The notes under the pieces: model-generated
The model's database searches: none
Told to the model about the DNA's origin: nothing
Seen by the model: the letters and a program-made list of their open reading frames with translations, nothing else
Shown: positions 28,151 through 37,794 of the stretch, in pieces
Position numbering within the stretch: the stretch's first letter is position 1
Layout of the letters: each line of letters starts with the position of its first letter
Assembly: GCF_900115175.1 (NCBI RefSeq)
Contig: NZ_FOYV01000001.1
Coordinates: forward strand, 806,001-870,000
Length of the DNA: 64,000 nucleotides
Direction: 5' to 3'
From: Marinobacter gudaonensis
GTDB lineage: Bacteria; Pseudomonadota; Gammaproteobacteria; Pseudomonadales; Oleiphilaceae
Program-made: the position numbers and the translations under genes

Positions 28151-29196
28151 CGCAGCTCCAGGCGAGACTCGATCATCTGGCTGGCAAAACCTTCACCAAA
28201 AGCCACGCCCAGTTGATCGACGATGTCCTGGAAGGGCGATTTGCGACGACTGTAATCCACCAACTCTTCCTGACCGATGATCTGGCGGGCCACATGAGAT
28301 GCGCTGCCGAGGCCGTCTACCAGACCCAGCTCTACCGCCTGCTCACCACTCCACACCAGACCGCTGAACAGGCGCTCGTCATCAGCCAGGCGATCACCTC
28401 GGCCCTGCTTCACCGCCTCGATAAATTGTTCGTGAGTGCTTTCCAGAACACTCTCCCAGAACTGCACCTCGTCCTCGTTGACCGGTGAGAAAGGATCCAG
28501 GAACGCCTTGTTCTCGCCGGCGGTGTACAAGCGACGATCCACACCAACCTTGTCCATCACACCGGTAAATCCAAAGCCGCCCGAGACCACACCAATCGAA
28601 CCGACCAGACTGGCCCGATTCGCGTAGATCTCATCGGCCGCAGCGGCAATGTAGTAGGCGCCGGAGGCCCCGATGTCTGAAATCACCGCATAGACCTTTT
28701 TGTCGGGATAGTCTTCGCGAAGGCGTTGGATCTCGTCGTAGACATAACCGGCCTGCACCGGACTTCCGCCGGGACTGTTGATCCTCAGAATCACAGCCAC
28801 GGACTGCTCTTCCTCAAAGGCGCTGCGCAGGGAACCGACAATATTGTCGGCACTGGCCAACTCATCGGCGGCAATGGTGCCGCTGATTTCCACCAGGGCC
28901 GTGTGCTTACCGGTGACGGCGTCCATGGATTCGCCCAGCGGAAACCGCAGCATGAACAGCAGCGCGAACAGGTAGCCGAAGGTCAGCAGCTTGAAAAAGA
29001 TCCCCCAACGACGACTGCGGCGCTGCTCGGCCTGCAGCGACATCACCAGTTTTTCGATCAGTCGCCAGTCGCGGCCGGACTCCGGCGGCAGGTTCGGCGA
29101 CTTGCGCCCGAACAGCGGCTTGCTTTCCTTCTCACTTCCCGGTTCGACAGGCTTGTCGCCCCAGTCTGCGGGCTTGTCCGATTCCCAGTCACTCAT
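28147..29196 (-). CDS. sppA: Signal peptide peptidase SppA-like serine protease (S49)
   Basis: Inner-membrane protease degrading cleaved signal peptides, 349 aa. One TM helix (~62-82, FFKLLTFGYLFALLFMLRF) anchors a periplasmic single-S49 domain. INSPGGSPVQAG and the serine nucleophile in IGASGAYYIAAA are present, with the lysine-containing strand further on. It is the short form (one S49 domain), like the Pseudomonas 36-kDa type, rather than the duplicated 67-kDa E. coli SppA. Confidence 0.92.
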   Translation of the reverse strand: MSDWESDKPADWGDKPVEPGSEKESKPLFGRKSPNLPPESGRDWRLIEKLVMSLQAEQRRSRRWGIFFKLLTFGYLFALLFMLRFPLGESMDAVTGKHTALVEISGTIAADELASADNIVGSLRSAFEEEQSVAVILRINSPGGSPVQAGYVYDEIQRLREDYPDKKVYAVISDIGASGAYYIAAAADEIYANRASLVGSIGVVSGGFGFTGVMDKVGVDRRLYTAGENKAFLDPFSPVNEDEVQFWESVLESTHEQFIEAVKQGRGDRLADDERLFSGLVWSGEQAVELGLVDGLGSASHVARQIIGQEELVDYSRRKSPFQDIVDQLGVAFGEGFASQMIESRLELR

Positions 29197-29272
29197 GCGT
29201 GCATCCTGTTAACAACACTCGACCCTTAACAACCGTCGACCCGGCGGCCAGCCGTCTGACGGCAAGGCAACC

Positions 29273-29920
29273 TCACAGCCCCAAGACTTTCCGTAGTTCG
29301 GGTACGGATTCGACGATGGCGTGAGGATCATAGTCGCCCAGCACATCGCGCTTGTGGACACCCCATTCAACGCCAATGGAGGGCATGCCAATGCGCCTGG
29401 CCATCTCCAGGTCGTAGCGGGTATCACCAATCATCACGGCATCCTCGGGCTCGATGCCATAGAACTGCAGAATTTCCCTGAGCATGGTCGGATCGGGCTT
29501 GGAACGGGTTTCATCCGCGCACCGGGTGATCTCGAAATGACTCCCCAGACCACTGGACACCAGCGCTGAATCCAGCCCACGGCGACTCTTGCCAGTGGCA
29601 ACCGAACATTGCCGGCCCGCGCTGCGAAGATCTGCAACCACATCCGCCATACCCTCAAAGACGTTCTGCGGCGTAGTCACCTTCTTGAAGAAATAGCCAG
29701 CATAGCCTTCGCGGATCCGGTTCATCTCTTCCCGACTGATGCCCGGATACAACTTCTCCAGCGCCTCCACCATACCGAGACCAATAATGTCCCGGTATGC
29801 TTCCCGCTCAAGGGCCGGATACCCCAGATCGGTCGCTGCCTGGTGCAGACTGTCGGCAATGTGCTCGACCGAGTCCACCAGGGTCCCGTCCCAGTCAAAA
29901 ATCACCACTCTGACGTTCAT
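29273..29920 (-). CDS. HAD-family phosphatase (phosphoglycolate phosphatase-like)
   Basis: Cytosolic HAD hydrolase of 215 aa. Motifs I (FDWDGTLVDS), II (VATGKS), III (K in RSKPDPTM) and IV (MIGDTRYDLEMA) are intact. The substrate is not fixed by sequence; phosphoglycolate, pyrophosphate or a sugar phosphate are options. It overlaps rluC by ATGA, an arrangement also found in Pseudomonas, so both are co-translated. Confidence 0.9.
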   Translation of the reverse strand: MNVRVVIFDWDGTLVDSVEHIADSLHQAATDLGYPALEREAYRDIIGLGMVEALEKLYPGISREEMNRIREGYAGYFFKKVTTPQNVFEGMADVVADLRSAGRQCSVATGKSRRGLDSALVSSGLGSHFEITRCADETRSKPDPTMLREILQFYGIEPEDAVMIGDTRYDLEMARRIGMPSIGVEWGVHKRDVLGDYDPHAIVESVPELRKVLGL

Positions 29921-30978
29921 GTTCTGGTCCCTTTCGAACGCGCTTCGAGCTTCTCAAGCACGCTGTTGAATGCTTCGTCATAGGGCGCCTCCAGCCGCAT
30001 GGACTCGCCCGAAACCGGCAATGTGAATTCAAGGACGCGGGCATGCAGCATCAGGCGCTGCCCACCAAACGCCCGGAACGCTTTGAGGCTGACATCATCC
30101 ATATACTTGTCGTCGCCCGCAATCGGATGACCCACCTGGGCGCTGTGTACCCGGATCTGGTGGGTGCGCCCGGTAACGGGCGAGGCCTCCACAAGACTGT
30201 AGCCCTGATATCGGGCCAGACAGCGAAAGGTGGTCAGAGATGCTTTGCCAGTGTCGTCGACCCTGACCCTGCGCTCACCGTTCGGCATTTCATAACGGAG
30301 TAACGGCGCATCCACCCGGTCCACCCCGTCGGGCCAGTCACCAGACACTAGCGCATGATAGATCTTTCGAATCTGTTTGCGACGCAACTCCTCCTGCAGG
30401 AAGCGCAGGGCCGAGCGCTTCTTGGCGACCATCACCAACCCCGAAGTGTCCCGATCAAGACGATGCACCAGTTCAAGGAATCTGGCCGATGGCCGCGCCG
30501 AGCGCAGCACCTCGATGAGCCCGAAGCTCAAACCGCTACCACCATGCACCGCAATACCGGAGGGCTTGTTGACCACCAGCATCTGATCGTTCTCGAACAC
30601 CACGGCCGCTTCCATCACCCCCTGCACGCGGGGCCCCGGCGCCACGGTTTCCGGCTTCTGCTTTCGGGTCACCGGCGGAATCCGGACCTGGTCCCCTGCC
30701 TTGAGGCGCGTATCAGGCCGGACCCGACCCTTGTTGACGCGAACCTCTCCCTTGCGAACCACCCGGTAGATAATGCTTTTGGGCACACCACGCAACTGGG
30801 CCAGGAGAAAGTTATCCAGGCGCTGCCCCTCGTTGTCTTCGTCAACCGTGACCCATTGAACGCCCTGACGAACCTCCCCGCTTTGAACAGGAGCGCCGGA
30901 GCCCTTTGGCCGGGAAGTGACGGAGGGCTTATCAGCGCCGGATGCTGGCGAGTTCGGGCGCCTGGATTTGGGGGACAT
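29917..30978 (-). CDS. rluC: 23S rRNA pseudouridine(955/2504/2580) synthase RluC
   Basis: Forms three pseudouridines in 23S rRNA, 353 aa. A basic, low-complexity head of ~40 residues precedes an S4 RNA-binding domain (~45-110) and the RluA-type catalytic domain with the active aspartate in HRLDRDTSGLVMVAKK. It is divergent from rne, the same neighbour pair as in E. coli. The two promoters share the region 30979-31040. Confidence 0.95.
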   Translation of the reverse strand: MSPKSRRPNSPASGADKPSVTSRPKGSGAPVQSGEVRQGVQWVTVDEDNEGQRLDNFLLAQLRGVPKSIIYRVVRKGEVRVNKGRVRPDTRLKAGDQVRIPPVTRKQKPETVAPGPRVQGVMEAAVVFENDQMLVVNKPSGIAVHGGSGLSFGLIEVLRSARPSARFLELVHRLDRDTSGLVMVAKKRSALRFLQEELRRKQIRKIYHALVSGDWPDGVDRVDAPLLRYEMPNGERRVRVDDTGKASLTTFRCLARYQGYSLVEASPVTGRTHQIRVHSAQVGHPIAGDDKYMDDVSLKAFRAFGGQRLMLHARVLEFTLPVSGESMRLEAPYDEAFNSVLEKLEARSKGTRT

Positions 30979-31010
30979 GCAGAACCTTAAGTGGCGATTT
31001 GAATACAGGA

Positions 31011-31039
31011 TTGAACGACCGTCTGAATACTGTTATATT
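31011..31039 (+). promoter_or_regulatory. Candidate rne promoter
   Basis: TTGAAC (31011-31016) and TATATT (31034-31039) are 17 bp apart, a strong sigma-70 match. The start would be near 31046, giving a leader of ~540 nt. Confidence 0.6.
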
Positions 31040-31045
31040 CCGGCG

Positions 31046-31584
31046 TGCTCTGCCGTTTGTCTACGGCCTGACCAACTCACGTCAGAAGCCGGAGCGGCAG
31101 AAGTATACCGACACTATTCGAGAGTTTGAACGCCGGGCACCCAATCATTACCGGGAACGGCGAGAGAAGAACTCCCGGAGGACCAGGCCAGATCACTGCA
31201 AGAGATCCCTGCAAGACTGTTGCCTGTACCCGGGAGATGGAAAACACGCGGAAAACCGCGGGCGACATCGCGAAGAATCATTGCCACCCAGGGCCGGGCC
31301 GTCCAGCATACGAATACGACGTGAGACCCAGGCACCTGAGTGAACCTGACATCGGATAACATGCGTCAACAGACACGAACCTTACACGACCTCTCCCTGC
31401 CTACAGGCAGCCGGACCGTCGGCGTTGGTCTCAGACCAAAAGGATCAATCCCCGAAAGGGTCTGATTCGTCTGGCCGCCGGTCCGCCCCTGATGTGACGG
31501 GGCCCGCGGCACGCACATTCCGCTTCGCTGGTGCGAACCCCTCCGGTTTTCTGTCAATTTAAACGACAGGAACGATTTCTTTCC
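31046..31584 (+). promoter_or_regulatory. Long structured 5' leader of rne
   Basis: No gene is seen in this ~540-nt stretch between rluC and rne. It holds several hairpins near its end: TTGGTC-TCA-GACCAA (31425-31439), CCC-GAAA-GGG with a GNRA loop (31451-31460) extended by AATC/GATT, and an outer GGACCG/CGGTCC pair (31413-31418 with 31479-31484). E. coli RNase E controls its own mRNA through such a leader, so an equivalent role is likely; the sequence itself is not alike. Confidence 0.55.
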
Positions 31585-34500
31585 ATGAAGAGAATGCTCA
31601 TCAATGCAACTCACCCCGAGGAGTTGCGCGTTGCCCTGGTCGATGGCCAGCGTCTGTTCGACCTTGATATTGAATCCAGCTCCCGCGAGCAAAAGAAAGC
31701 CAACATCTACAAAGGCCGTATTACCCGAGTCGAGCCCAGCCTCGAGGCCGCCTTTGTCGATTTCGGCGCAGAGCGCCATGGCTTCCTGCCGCTGAAGGAA
31801 ATTTCCAAAGAATACTTCAAGAAGTCCCCGGGCCAGATCGAGGGCAAGATCAATATCAAGGATGTGGTCTCCGAAGGCCAGGAAGTCATCATCCAGGTTG
31901 ACAAGGAAGAGCGTGGCAACAAAGGCGCGGCGCTCACCACCTTTATCTCCCTGGCAGGCCGTTACCTGGTGCTGATGCCCAACAACGCGCGAGCCGGCGG
32001 TATCTCCCGCCGCATCGAGGGCGATGAGCGGGCCCAGCTCAAAGAGGCGATGAACGATGTCCAGGTACCCAAATCAATGGGTATCATCGTGCGCACGGCC
32101 GGGATCGGCCGCACCACCGAAGAACTGCAGTGGGACCTGGACTACCTGGTCCAGTTCTGGGAAGCCATTACCCAGGCCGCCGGCGAGCGCAAGGCGCCCT
32201 TCCTCATCCACCAGGAAAGCAACGTCATTATCCGCGCCGTCCGCGATTACCTTCGCCAGGACATCGGTGAGGTTCTGATCGACGCCAATGGCGTTTACGA
32301 GGACGTCCTGACCTTTGTGCGCGCAGTCATGCCGACCTTCGAAAACAAGATCAAGCTGTACAAGGACGAAATCCCGCTGTTCAGCCGCTACCAGATTGAA
32401 GGCCAGATCGAAACCGCCTTCCAGCGCGAAGTGAAGTTGCCGTCCGGCGGCTCCATCGTGATCGACCCCACCGAAGCCCTGGTTTCAATCGATATCAACT
32501 CCTCCCGGGCCACCAAGGGCCAGGACATCGAGGAGACGGCGCTGCAGACCAACCTGGAGGCGGCTGAGGAGATTGCCCGCCAACTGCGTCTGCGGGATAT
32601 GGGTGGCCTGATCGTCATCGACTTCATCGACATGACGCCGGCCAAGCACCAGCGCGAAGTTGAACAGAAGATGCGCGAGGCCCTGGAAATCGACCGGGCC
32701 CGAGTTCAGGTTGGCAAGATTTCCCGGTTTGGCCTGCTGGAGATGTCCCGCCAGCGCCTGCGCCCCTCGCTGGGTGAAACACGCAGCGAGGTGTGCCCCC
32801 GTTGTGAAGGCCAGGGCACCATCCGTGGTATTGAATCCCTGGCGCTGAGCATCATGCGCCTGATCTACGAGGAATCCTCGAAAGACAAGACCGGCGAAGT
32901 CCGGGCGGTGGTGCCTGTGTCCGTGGCCACCTTCCTGCTCAACGAAAAGCGCAAGCAGCTGGCTGACATCGAGGCCCGCCAGGAAGTAAACATTGTGGTG
33001 GTTCCGGTTCCACACATGGAAACACCGCATTTCGAAATCATCCGGATGCGCCAGGACGAAACCACGCCCGAGCACATCGCCAGCCACCAGGTGGCCCAGG
33101 AATACAGCGAGCGCGAAGAGGAAATCTTCGAGGCACCGCCGGCGGAAAAACCGGTTCGCGAACAGGCGGCCGTCAAGGCCATTCGTCCGAGCGCACCAGC
33201 TCCGGTACCGGCCGCCACCAAGGCCGAGGAAACAACAGAGCCGGAAGAAGGCCTGTTCCGCCGGCTGGGGCGCAAGATTGCCGGTTTCTTCAACGGCGAA
33301 GAGCAGACCCAGGGCGAGCAGCAGGACCAGGGCCGCAACCAGCGCGACGACCGCCGTAACCAGGGTCGCCAGGACCGTCGCAAGTCCCGGGTTGCCCGTG
33401 GCGAAGACCAGCGCTCCGGCGGCAACCGCAGTGGTAACGACCGGCGCCAGGGTGGCCAGCAGGGCCGCGGCGACGACAACCGCAACCGCGGGCGTGGTCG
33501 CAACGACGACCAGAATCGCGGCAACCAGAATCGCCAGGGATCTGATAACAAGAGCTCTGATAACAAGGGCTCGGACAACCGTAATGACGGTAAAGGCGGC
33601 GACAACAAAGGTTCTGACAACCGTCGTGACAATCGTCGCGACAACCAGGGCCGTGGTCGCAACAAGCCGTCCAGGGACCAGAAAGACAACCGCGAGCAAA
33701 AGGACCAGGCGCAGCAGGACAGCGCTGCGAAATCCGGCGCCGCCGACAAGTCCGGCCCCGACGACAAGCGTCGCAAGCCCCGTCGTCAGCGTAACCGCGA
33801 TGGCTCCCCCTCTGAAGCTCCGGCGTCCACTCCGGCAGACCGCAAGGCGGCCCGCAGCGAGAAGCACCAGAAGGACACCCAGCCCGAGAATGGCCGGGAC
33901 GATAACAAACAGGAGCTGAGGAACGAGCCGTCACAGCAGGTGGCCGCCCAGAAGGCGCCGGAAAAGGTCGAAGGCAAGGTGGAACAGCCTCAGAAAGAGA
34001 GTGCCACCTCCGGCAACAAGCCCGAGCCCAAGACTGAAAAAACCGAAAAGCCGGAGCCCAAGCGCCAGGAAGCCACCGAGACGTCAACGCCCAAGACCGA
34101 CGAGAAGGTAGCCGAAGCCGAGGGCCAGTCGGCCGAAAAAGCACCGGCAAAAGACAAAGAGCCGTCAGCTCAGGCAGAACCTTCAACTGGTAAGGAATCT
34201 TCTGCTGGTAAAGAGCCCTCAGCTGGTGAAGAGCCCTCAGCTGGTAAAGAGCCCTCAGCAGGTAAAGCGCCTTCGGCCGATAAAGAGCCCTCAGCGCAGA
34301 CCCAGCCATTGGCCGAGCAGAAGCCGGCGAGCGATCGTAAGCCGTCAGAAGAGAAAAAACCTTCGGCAGACCAAAAGCCTGCCGTCGGGCAAGAGCCTTC
34401 GGCGGATAAAGGGCCTTCAGCGGGTAAAGAGCCGTCAGCCGAGCAACAGCCGTCGTCAGGCAAAGAAGCCGCTCCGGCCAAAACCGGCGCTGAGAATGCA

Positions 34501-34803
34501 AAGCCTTCCTCGAAACCTGCACCTGCTGCCGAGCAGCAGCCTGCCAAGGCGGAGAGTCCTGCCAGGCCGGCGGACGAGGCACCCAAAGCAAACCAGGCTG
34601 AGCCGGCGAAACCCAGCAAGGCGCCTGAACCTGAAAAAGCCGCCGAGACCAAAGCCGAGCCGGCGAAGACAGCAGAGCCCACGGCTTCCGAAGCACCGGC
34701 TGCGGACGTACCCGTCACTCCGGGACGGGCCTACAATGACCCGCGTGAAGTGCGCAAACGCCAGAGAGCGGCGGAAGAAGCCAAAAAGGCCGGGAGCAAC
34801 TGA
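31585..34803 (+). CDS. rne: Ribonuclease E
   Basis: Endonuclease for mRNA decay and rRNA/tRNA processing, 1072 aa. The catalytic half (~1-510) holds the S1 domain ([20 protein letters not shown]), the metal aspartates in [10 protein letters not shown] and IVIDFIDM, and the zinc-link CPRCEGQG. An amphipathic membrane-targeting helix ([14 protein letters not shown]) lies near 557-570. The rest is disordered: an R/N/G/D-rich RNA-binding stretch (~590-720), then a K/E/P/S/A tail with hexapeptide repeats (EPSAGK). The last residues ([13 protein letters not shown]) are conserved-looking. ATG 31585 begins the family start [12 protein letters not shown] 31531 is rejected. The gene is followed 3 nt later by a UPF0149 gene. 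Confidence 0.97.
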   Translation: MKRMLINATHPEELRVALVDGQRLFDLDIESSSREQKKANIYKGRITRVEPSLEAAFVDFGAERHGFLPLKEISKEYFKKSPGQIEGKINIKDVVSEGQEVIIQVDKEERGNKGAALTTFISLAGRYLVLMPNNARAGGISRRIEGDERAQLKEAMNDVQVPKSMGIIVRTAGIGRTTEELQWDLDYLVQFWEAITQAAGERKAPFLIHQESNVIIRAVRDYLRQDIGEVLIDANGVYEDVLTFVRAVMPTFENKIKLYKDEIPLFSRYQIEGQIETAFQREVKLPSGGSIVIDPTEALVSIDINSSRATKGQDIEETALQTNLEAAEEIARQLRLRDMGGLIVIDFIDMTPAKHQREVEQKMREALEIDRARVQVGKISRFGLLEMSRQRLRPSLGETRSEVCPRCEGQGTIRGIESLALSIMRLIYEESSKDKTGEVRAVVPVSVATFLLNEKRKQLADIEARQEVNIVVVPVPHMETPHFEIIRMRQDETTPEHIASHQVAQEYSEREEEIFEAPPAEKPVREQAAVKAIRPSAPAPVPAATKAEETTEPEEGLFRRLGRKIAGFFNGEEQTQGEQQDQGRNQRDDRRNQGRQDRRKSRVARGEDQRSGGNRSGNDRRQGGQQGRGDDNRNRGRGRNDDQNRGNQNRQGSDNKSSDNKGSDNRNDGKGGDNKGSDNRRDNRRDNQGRGRNKPSRDQKDNREQKDQAQQDSAAKSGAADKSGPDDKRRKPRRQRNRDGSPSEAPASTPADRKAARSEKHQKDTQPENGRDDNKQELRNEPSQQVAAQKAPEKVEGKVEQPQKESATSGNKPEPKTEKTEKPEPKRQEATETSTPKTDEKVAEAEGQSAEKAPAKDKEPSAQAEPSTGKESSAGKEPSAGEEPSAGKEPSAGKAPSADKEPSAQTQPLAEQKPASDRKPSEEKKPSADQKPAVGQEPSADKGPSAGKEPSAEQQPSSGKEAAPAKTGAENAKPSSKPAPAAEQQPAKAESPARPADEAPKANQAEPAKPSKAPEPEKAAETKAEPAKTAEPTASEAPAADVPVTPGRAYNDPREVRKRQRAAEEAKKAGSN
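34213..34302 (+). repeat. 18-bp tandem repeats in the rne tail
   Basis: Five units of 18 bp begin at 34213, 34231, 34249, 34267 and 34285; the first three are almost identical (GAGCCCTCAGCWGGTRAA). They encode EPSAGK-like hexapeptides. Decayed copies lie upstream and again near 34400-34450. Confidence 0.85.
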
Positions 34804-34806
34804 CCT

Positions 34807-35349
34807 ATGTTATCGAACGCCGACATTGAAGCGCTGGAAGACATTCTTTTCGCCGAACCGTGGGGCGATGACGCCCTGGACTTCTTCGGCTTCCACGGGG
34901 TTGTCTGCGCCAGCGTGGTCGGCCCCACCGGACTGGATGCTGAAGAGATCTTCCGGTTGGCAACGGGGACAGACGATGTCCCCGACGCCGGCATACCGCC
35001 GGTGTTCCAGCGCTGCGCCGAGCAATTAGCACGTGACATGGCTCATGCCCTGGACATGGGCCAGGCGCTCGAACTCCCGGAGCCGGAGGACGGTGACCCG
35101 ATGAATGCACTGGAAAACTGGTGCGCGGGCTTTGTAGACACCTTCCTTGCGCATGAGGAAGAGTGGCTTCAGGCCGCGAGCGAGGAGGAGACCGCGGATC
35201 TGATGGTGCCCATGCTGACGCTGTCCGGGTTATTTGACGACGAGGACTTCCAGAAGGTTCGTAACAGCGAGAAGCTGTCCCGGCAGATGGCCGACGCCAT
35301 CCCGGACGCGCTGACCGACCTTTACCTGCTCTTCCACGCGCCGGATTAA
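34807..35349 (+). CDS. UPF0149/YecA-family protein
   Basis: 180 aa, acidic, alpha-helical protein of the YecA/YgfB superfamily (LDFFGFHGVVCASVVGPTGL near 24-43, ENWCAGFVDTFLA near 102-114, LMVPMLTLSG). No C-terminal SEC-C zinc motif is present. Function is unsettled. It starts 3 nt after the rne stop, so it is probably co-translated with RNase E. The stop overlaps the convergent PHP phosphatase gene by 4 bp. Confidence 0.85.
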   Translation: MLSNADIEALEDILFAEPWGDDALDFFGFHGVVCASVVGPTGLDAEEIFRLATGTDDVPDAGIPPVFQRCAEQLARDMAHALDMGQALELPEPEDGDPMNALENWCAGFVDTFLAHEEEWLQAASEEETADLMVPMLTLSGLFDDEDFQKVRNSEKLSRQMADAIPDALTDLYLLFHAPD

Positions 35350-36224
35350 GCCGACGCCGCTTCCAGAACAGGATGCCTGAAACTCTGCCAGACCGGTGCA
35401 AGCCCGTCTGGCATTTTCATGATACGCCCCAATTCGCACCAAGGCGCTCCGGGAAAGTGAAAATCGCTTCCCTGGGATGCCATCAGTTTTTCTTTCCGGC
35501 ATAACTCTGCAAGGAAACCGAGGTCTCCGCTTGACTGGCCGGAGGTGGACACCTCCAGTGCTCGTCCCCCTGCCCTGCGAAAATCGGCCGTAAGTTCCCG
35601 CAGCTTTGTGGCCGTCAGCTGGTATTTGCGCGGATGAGCAAGTACCGCAATCCCACCCGCAGCGTTGATCCAGTTAACAACTTCCGACAATTCCGGCCAA
35701 TAGGCTTTTACATCCCCCGCCTTGCCTGTGCCCAGATAGCGTTTGAACGCCTGAGCCGCGTTACGCACCACGCCCTGCTCTATCAGAACCTCTGCAAAGT
35801 GGGGTCTTCCCGGAACGTCGCCGCCGGCCTTTACGGTCGCACGGTCCAAAAGGTCCGGCACCGCCAGCTTTTCCAGCCGACAGGCGATCATCCGTGCCCG
35901 TGACCAGCGGTTGTCGTTCTGCTGCTCCAGCGCCGCCAGTAGCCCGGGGTCGGCCGGGTCAAAGTCGAGCCCGACGACGTGAATAGTGCGGCTCTTCCAG
36001 AGGCAGGATAGCTCCGTCCCCGGAATCAGCTGGATATCATGTTTCCTGGCGGCGGAAGCCGCTTCGGACAGTCCGGTGATGGTATCGTGATCGGTCAGCG
36101 CCAGGTGAGTAACACCTTGTTCCGCCGCTCGGGCCACCAGCGCGGCCGGCGACAACGCACCATCCGATGCGGTGCTGTGGCAATGCAGATCAATGCACAA
36201 AACCCGGTCTTGCGGTATAGTCAC
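35346..36224 (-). CDS. PHP-domain phosphatase/5'-3' exonuclease, RnmAM/TrpH (YciV) type
   Basis: 292 aa. The PHP metal site is visible in DLHCHSTASDGALSP, LTDHDTITG, GTELSC and the later HP and SDFH motifs (VLAHPRKYQL; SQGSDFHFPGAPW). E. coli YciV/RNase AM removes 5' nucleotides from rRNA precursors and dephosphorylates 3',5'-nucleoside bisphosphates. It is convergent with the UPF0149 gene and divergent from yciI, which is its neighbour in many genomes. Confidence 0.9.
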   Translation of the reverse strand: MTIPQDRVLCIDLHCHSTASDGALSPAALVARAAEQGVTHLALTDHDTITGLSEAASAARKHDIQLIPGTELSCLWKSRTIHVVGLDFDPADPGLLAALEQQNDNRWSRARMIACRLEKLAVPDLLDRATVKAGGDVPGRPHFAEVLIEQGVVRNAAQAFKRYLGTGKAGDVKAYWPELSEVVNWINAAGGIAVLAHPRKYQLTATKLRELTADFRRAGGRALEVSTSGQSSGDLGFLAELCRKEKLMASQGSDFHFPGAPWCELGRIMKMPDGLAPVWQSFRHPVLEAASA

Positions 36225-36351
36225 GTAACATCCTGAATCAGTGGCGTATCGATAATGTAGCCTGTCCTTGCAGTCTACCAGCCATCTCTTTACCGCACGA
36301 CCGCTGATCGATTCCTTGTAGCTTTTACAGAATGTCTTTTCGGAGAGCTGA

Positions 36352-36651
36352 ATGTACTACGCGATTATCAGTGAAGATGTCGAGAACAGCCTGCCACTGC
36401 GACAGCCTGCCCGACCCGCTCACATCGAACGCCTGCAATCGTTGAAAGCAGAGGGGCGCCTGCTGGTTGCCGGCCCGCACCCCGCCCTGGACACGCCTGA
36501 GCCAGGTGATGCAGGTTTCACAGGTAGTCTCGTGATTGCTGAATTCGACTCGCTCGAAGACGCCCGGGCCTGGGCCGATGCGGACCCCTATGTGGAAGCC
36601 GGCGTTTACGAGAAAGTCACCGTGAAACCGTTCAAGGCCGTGCTGCCGTGA
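36352..36651 (+). CDS. yciI: YciI-like protein (YCII domain)
   Basis: 99 aa, small cytosolic protein with the ferredoxin-like YCII fold: [20 protein letters not shown], then [19 protein letters not shown] with the conserved histidine, and [17 protein letters not shown] at the end. Relatives are proposed lyase or dehalogenase-like enzymes; the role is not known. GGAGAG lies 6-7 nt ahead of the ATG. A divergent promoter region of 127 bp separates it from the PHP gene. Confidence 0.9.
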   Translation: MYYAIISEDVENSLPLRQPARPAHIERLQSLKAEGRLLVAGPHPALDTPEPGDAGFTGSLVIAEFDSLEDARAWADADPYVEAGVYEKVTVKPFKAVLP

Positions 36652-36772
36652 TTACCGGCGCCCGCATGAGCGGATTGTAATGGTGGCCCGCTTGCACAGG
36701 GCGACATCTGTGACAGAATTGCGCCTTTAATCAGGCTCCGATTTCAATTGCAGATTTCAGGGAACGTAACCA

Positions 36773-37444
36773 GTGACGCTTTTTCGCCTTGCCATCATTG
36801 CTCTGCTAACCGTATCGTCCGTCGCCGTGGCCCAGGCCAAGACCGTCTGGGTCGACGACCAGTTGTATCTCCCTGTCAGGTCGGGTGCCGGTTCCCAGTT
36901 CCGCATTATCGAAAACGCCGTGCCAAGCGGTACCCCTCTGGAGGTGCTGGAAACCTCCGATTCCGGCTATACACTCGTGCGCACGCCGAAAGGCACGGAA
37001 GGCTGGGTGTCCAGCCAATATCTGAGCGAGACGCCCATCGCCGCCGATCAGCTGAGGACCGCTAATCGCCAGCTCGAGGATACCCGCGCAGAACTTGCCC
37101 GGGTCAAAGAACAGTTGAGCGAGGTGGTCAACGAGCGTAATGCCCTCGAGAGCGCCGAGAATTCGCTCTCCAACAAGTCCCAGGAGCTTCAGGAAGAGCT
37201 CCAGCGGATCAAGAGCATCGCGGCGGACTCCATCAACCTGGAGCGCCGTAACCGGGAGCTTCGGGAGGAAAATCAGCGAATCCGTAACGACCTCGAAGTG
37301 CTGACGGCCGAGAACGAACGGCTTGAAGCCAGTAAAGAGTATGATTTCATGCTGCTGGGAGCTGGCCTGGTGCTGGGCGGCGTGCTGTTAGCGCTGATTA
37401 TCCCGATGCTCAAACCAACAAGAAAGACCGACAACTGGGCCTGA
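36773..37444 (+). CDS. SH3-domain membrane protein, YgiM/TIGR04211 type
   Basis: 223 aa exported protein. A signal peptide (~1-22, ending AQA) precedes a bacterial SH3 domain (~24-85, LPVRSGAGSQFRIIENAVPSG, GWVSSQYL), a coiled coil (~90-185) and one C-terminal TM helix (~190-212) before a short basic tail. This matches the YgiM family, which projects an SH3 domain into the periplasm; its ligand is unknown. The start is GTG 36773, with AGGGAA ~10 nt upstream. A PilZ gene follows after 4 nt. Confidence 0.88.
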   Translation: MTLFRLAIIALLTVSSVAVAQAKTVWVDDQLYLPVRSGAGSQFRIIENAVPSGTPLEVLETSDSGYTLVRTPKGTEGWVSSQYLSETPIAADQLRTANRQLEDTRAELARVKEQLSEVVNERNALESAENSLSNKSQELQEELQRIKSIAADSINLERRNRELREENQRIRNDLEVLTAENERLEASKEYDFMLLGAGLVLGGVLLALIIPMLKPTRKTDNWA

Positions 37445-37448
37445 TGCC

Positions 37449-37739
37449 ATGAAGGACTATTCGGAAAAACGTGATTTTCACCGCATGCAGGTGAACTCTG
37501 AGATCGAGATCACTGACAGTCAGGGCAATCAGTTCAGGGGCGTGTGCCGAGACCTGAGCGCCACCGGCATGCAATTGTATGTGGACCGTGAAATTGCGCC
37601 TGGTGAGGAACTCAGGACCGTTCTCCATCCCAGCAGTGACCAGTTTCCTCCCCTGGAAACCGTCTGTGAGGTGATCCGCTGTGAGCCCGAGGGAGACGGA
37701 TTCCTGCTTGGCACGAACATCAGCGAAGTCACTCGCTGA
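37449..37739 (+). CDS. PilZ-domain protein
   Basis: Single-domain PilZ protein of 96 aa, a likely cyclic-di-GMP receptor. The N-terminal arginine motif is RDFHR (~8-12) and the second motif is DLSATG (~36-41), matching RxxxR and D/NxSxxG. It starts 4 nt after the SH3-domain gene, so the two are probably co-translated. It is distinct from type-IV-pilus PilZ, which usually follows holB. Confidence 0.9.
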   Translation: MKDYSEKRDFHRMQVNSEIEITDSQGNQFRGVCRDLSATGMQLYVDREIAPGEELRTVLHPSSDQFPPLETVCEVIRCEPEGDGFLLGTNISEVTR

Positions 37740-37745
37740 AACGAA

Positions 37746-37770
37746 AAGCGGCGGCCAGTGGCCGCCGCTT
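37746..37770. terminator. Hairpin between convergent pilZ-domain gene and rraA
   Basis: AAGCGGCGGCC (37746-37756) pairs with GGCCGCCGCTT (37760-37770) around a 3-nt loop. The minus-strand side ends in TTTT, so it fits as an rraA terminator and may also stop plus-strand transcription. Confidence 0.75.
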
Positions 37771-37794
37771 CTGTTTCCGGATTGCGGAAATCGC

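Noticed and set aside
33540..33640. Short repeated GATAACAAG/TCTGATAAC units as a possible CRISPR or mobile repeat
   Set aside because: They are in frame inside rne and encode [12 protein letters not shown] low-complexity protein; there are no spacers.
32485..34718. Long antisense frames opposite rne (about 460, 303 and 468 codons)
   Set aside because: They mirror the repetitive, biased rne tail and catalytic codons and have no domain features.
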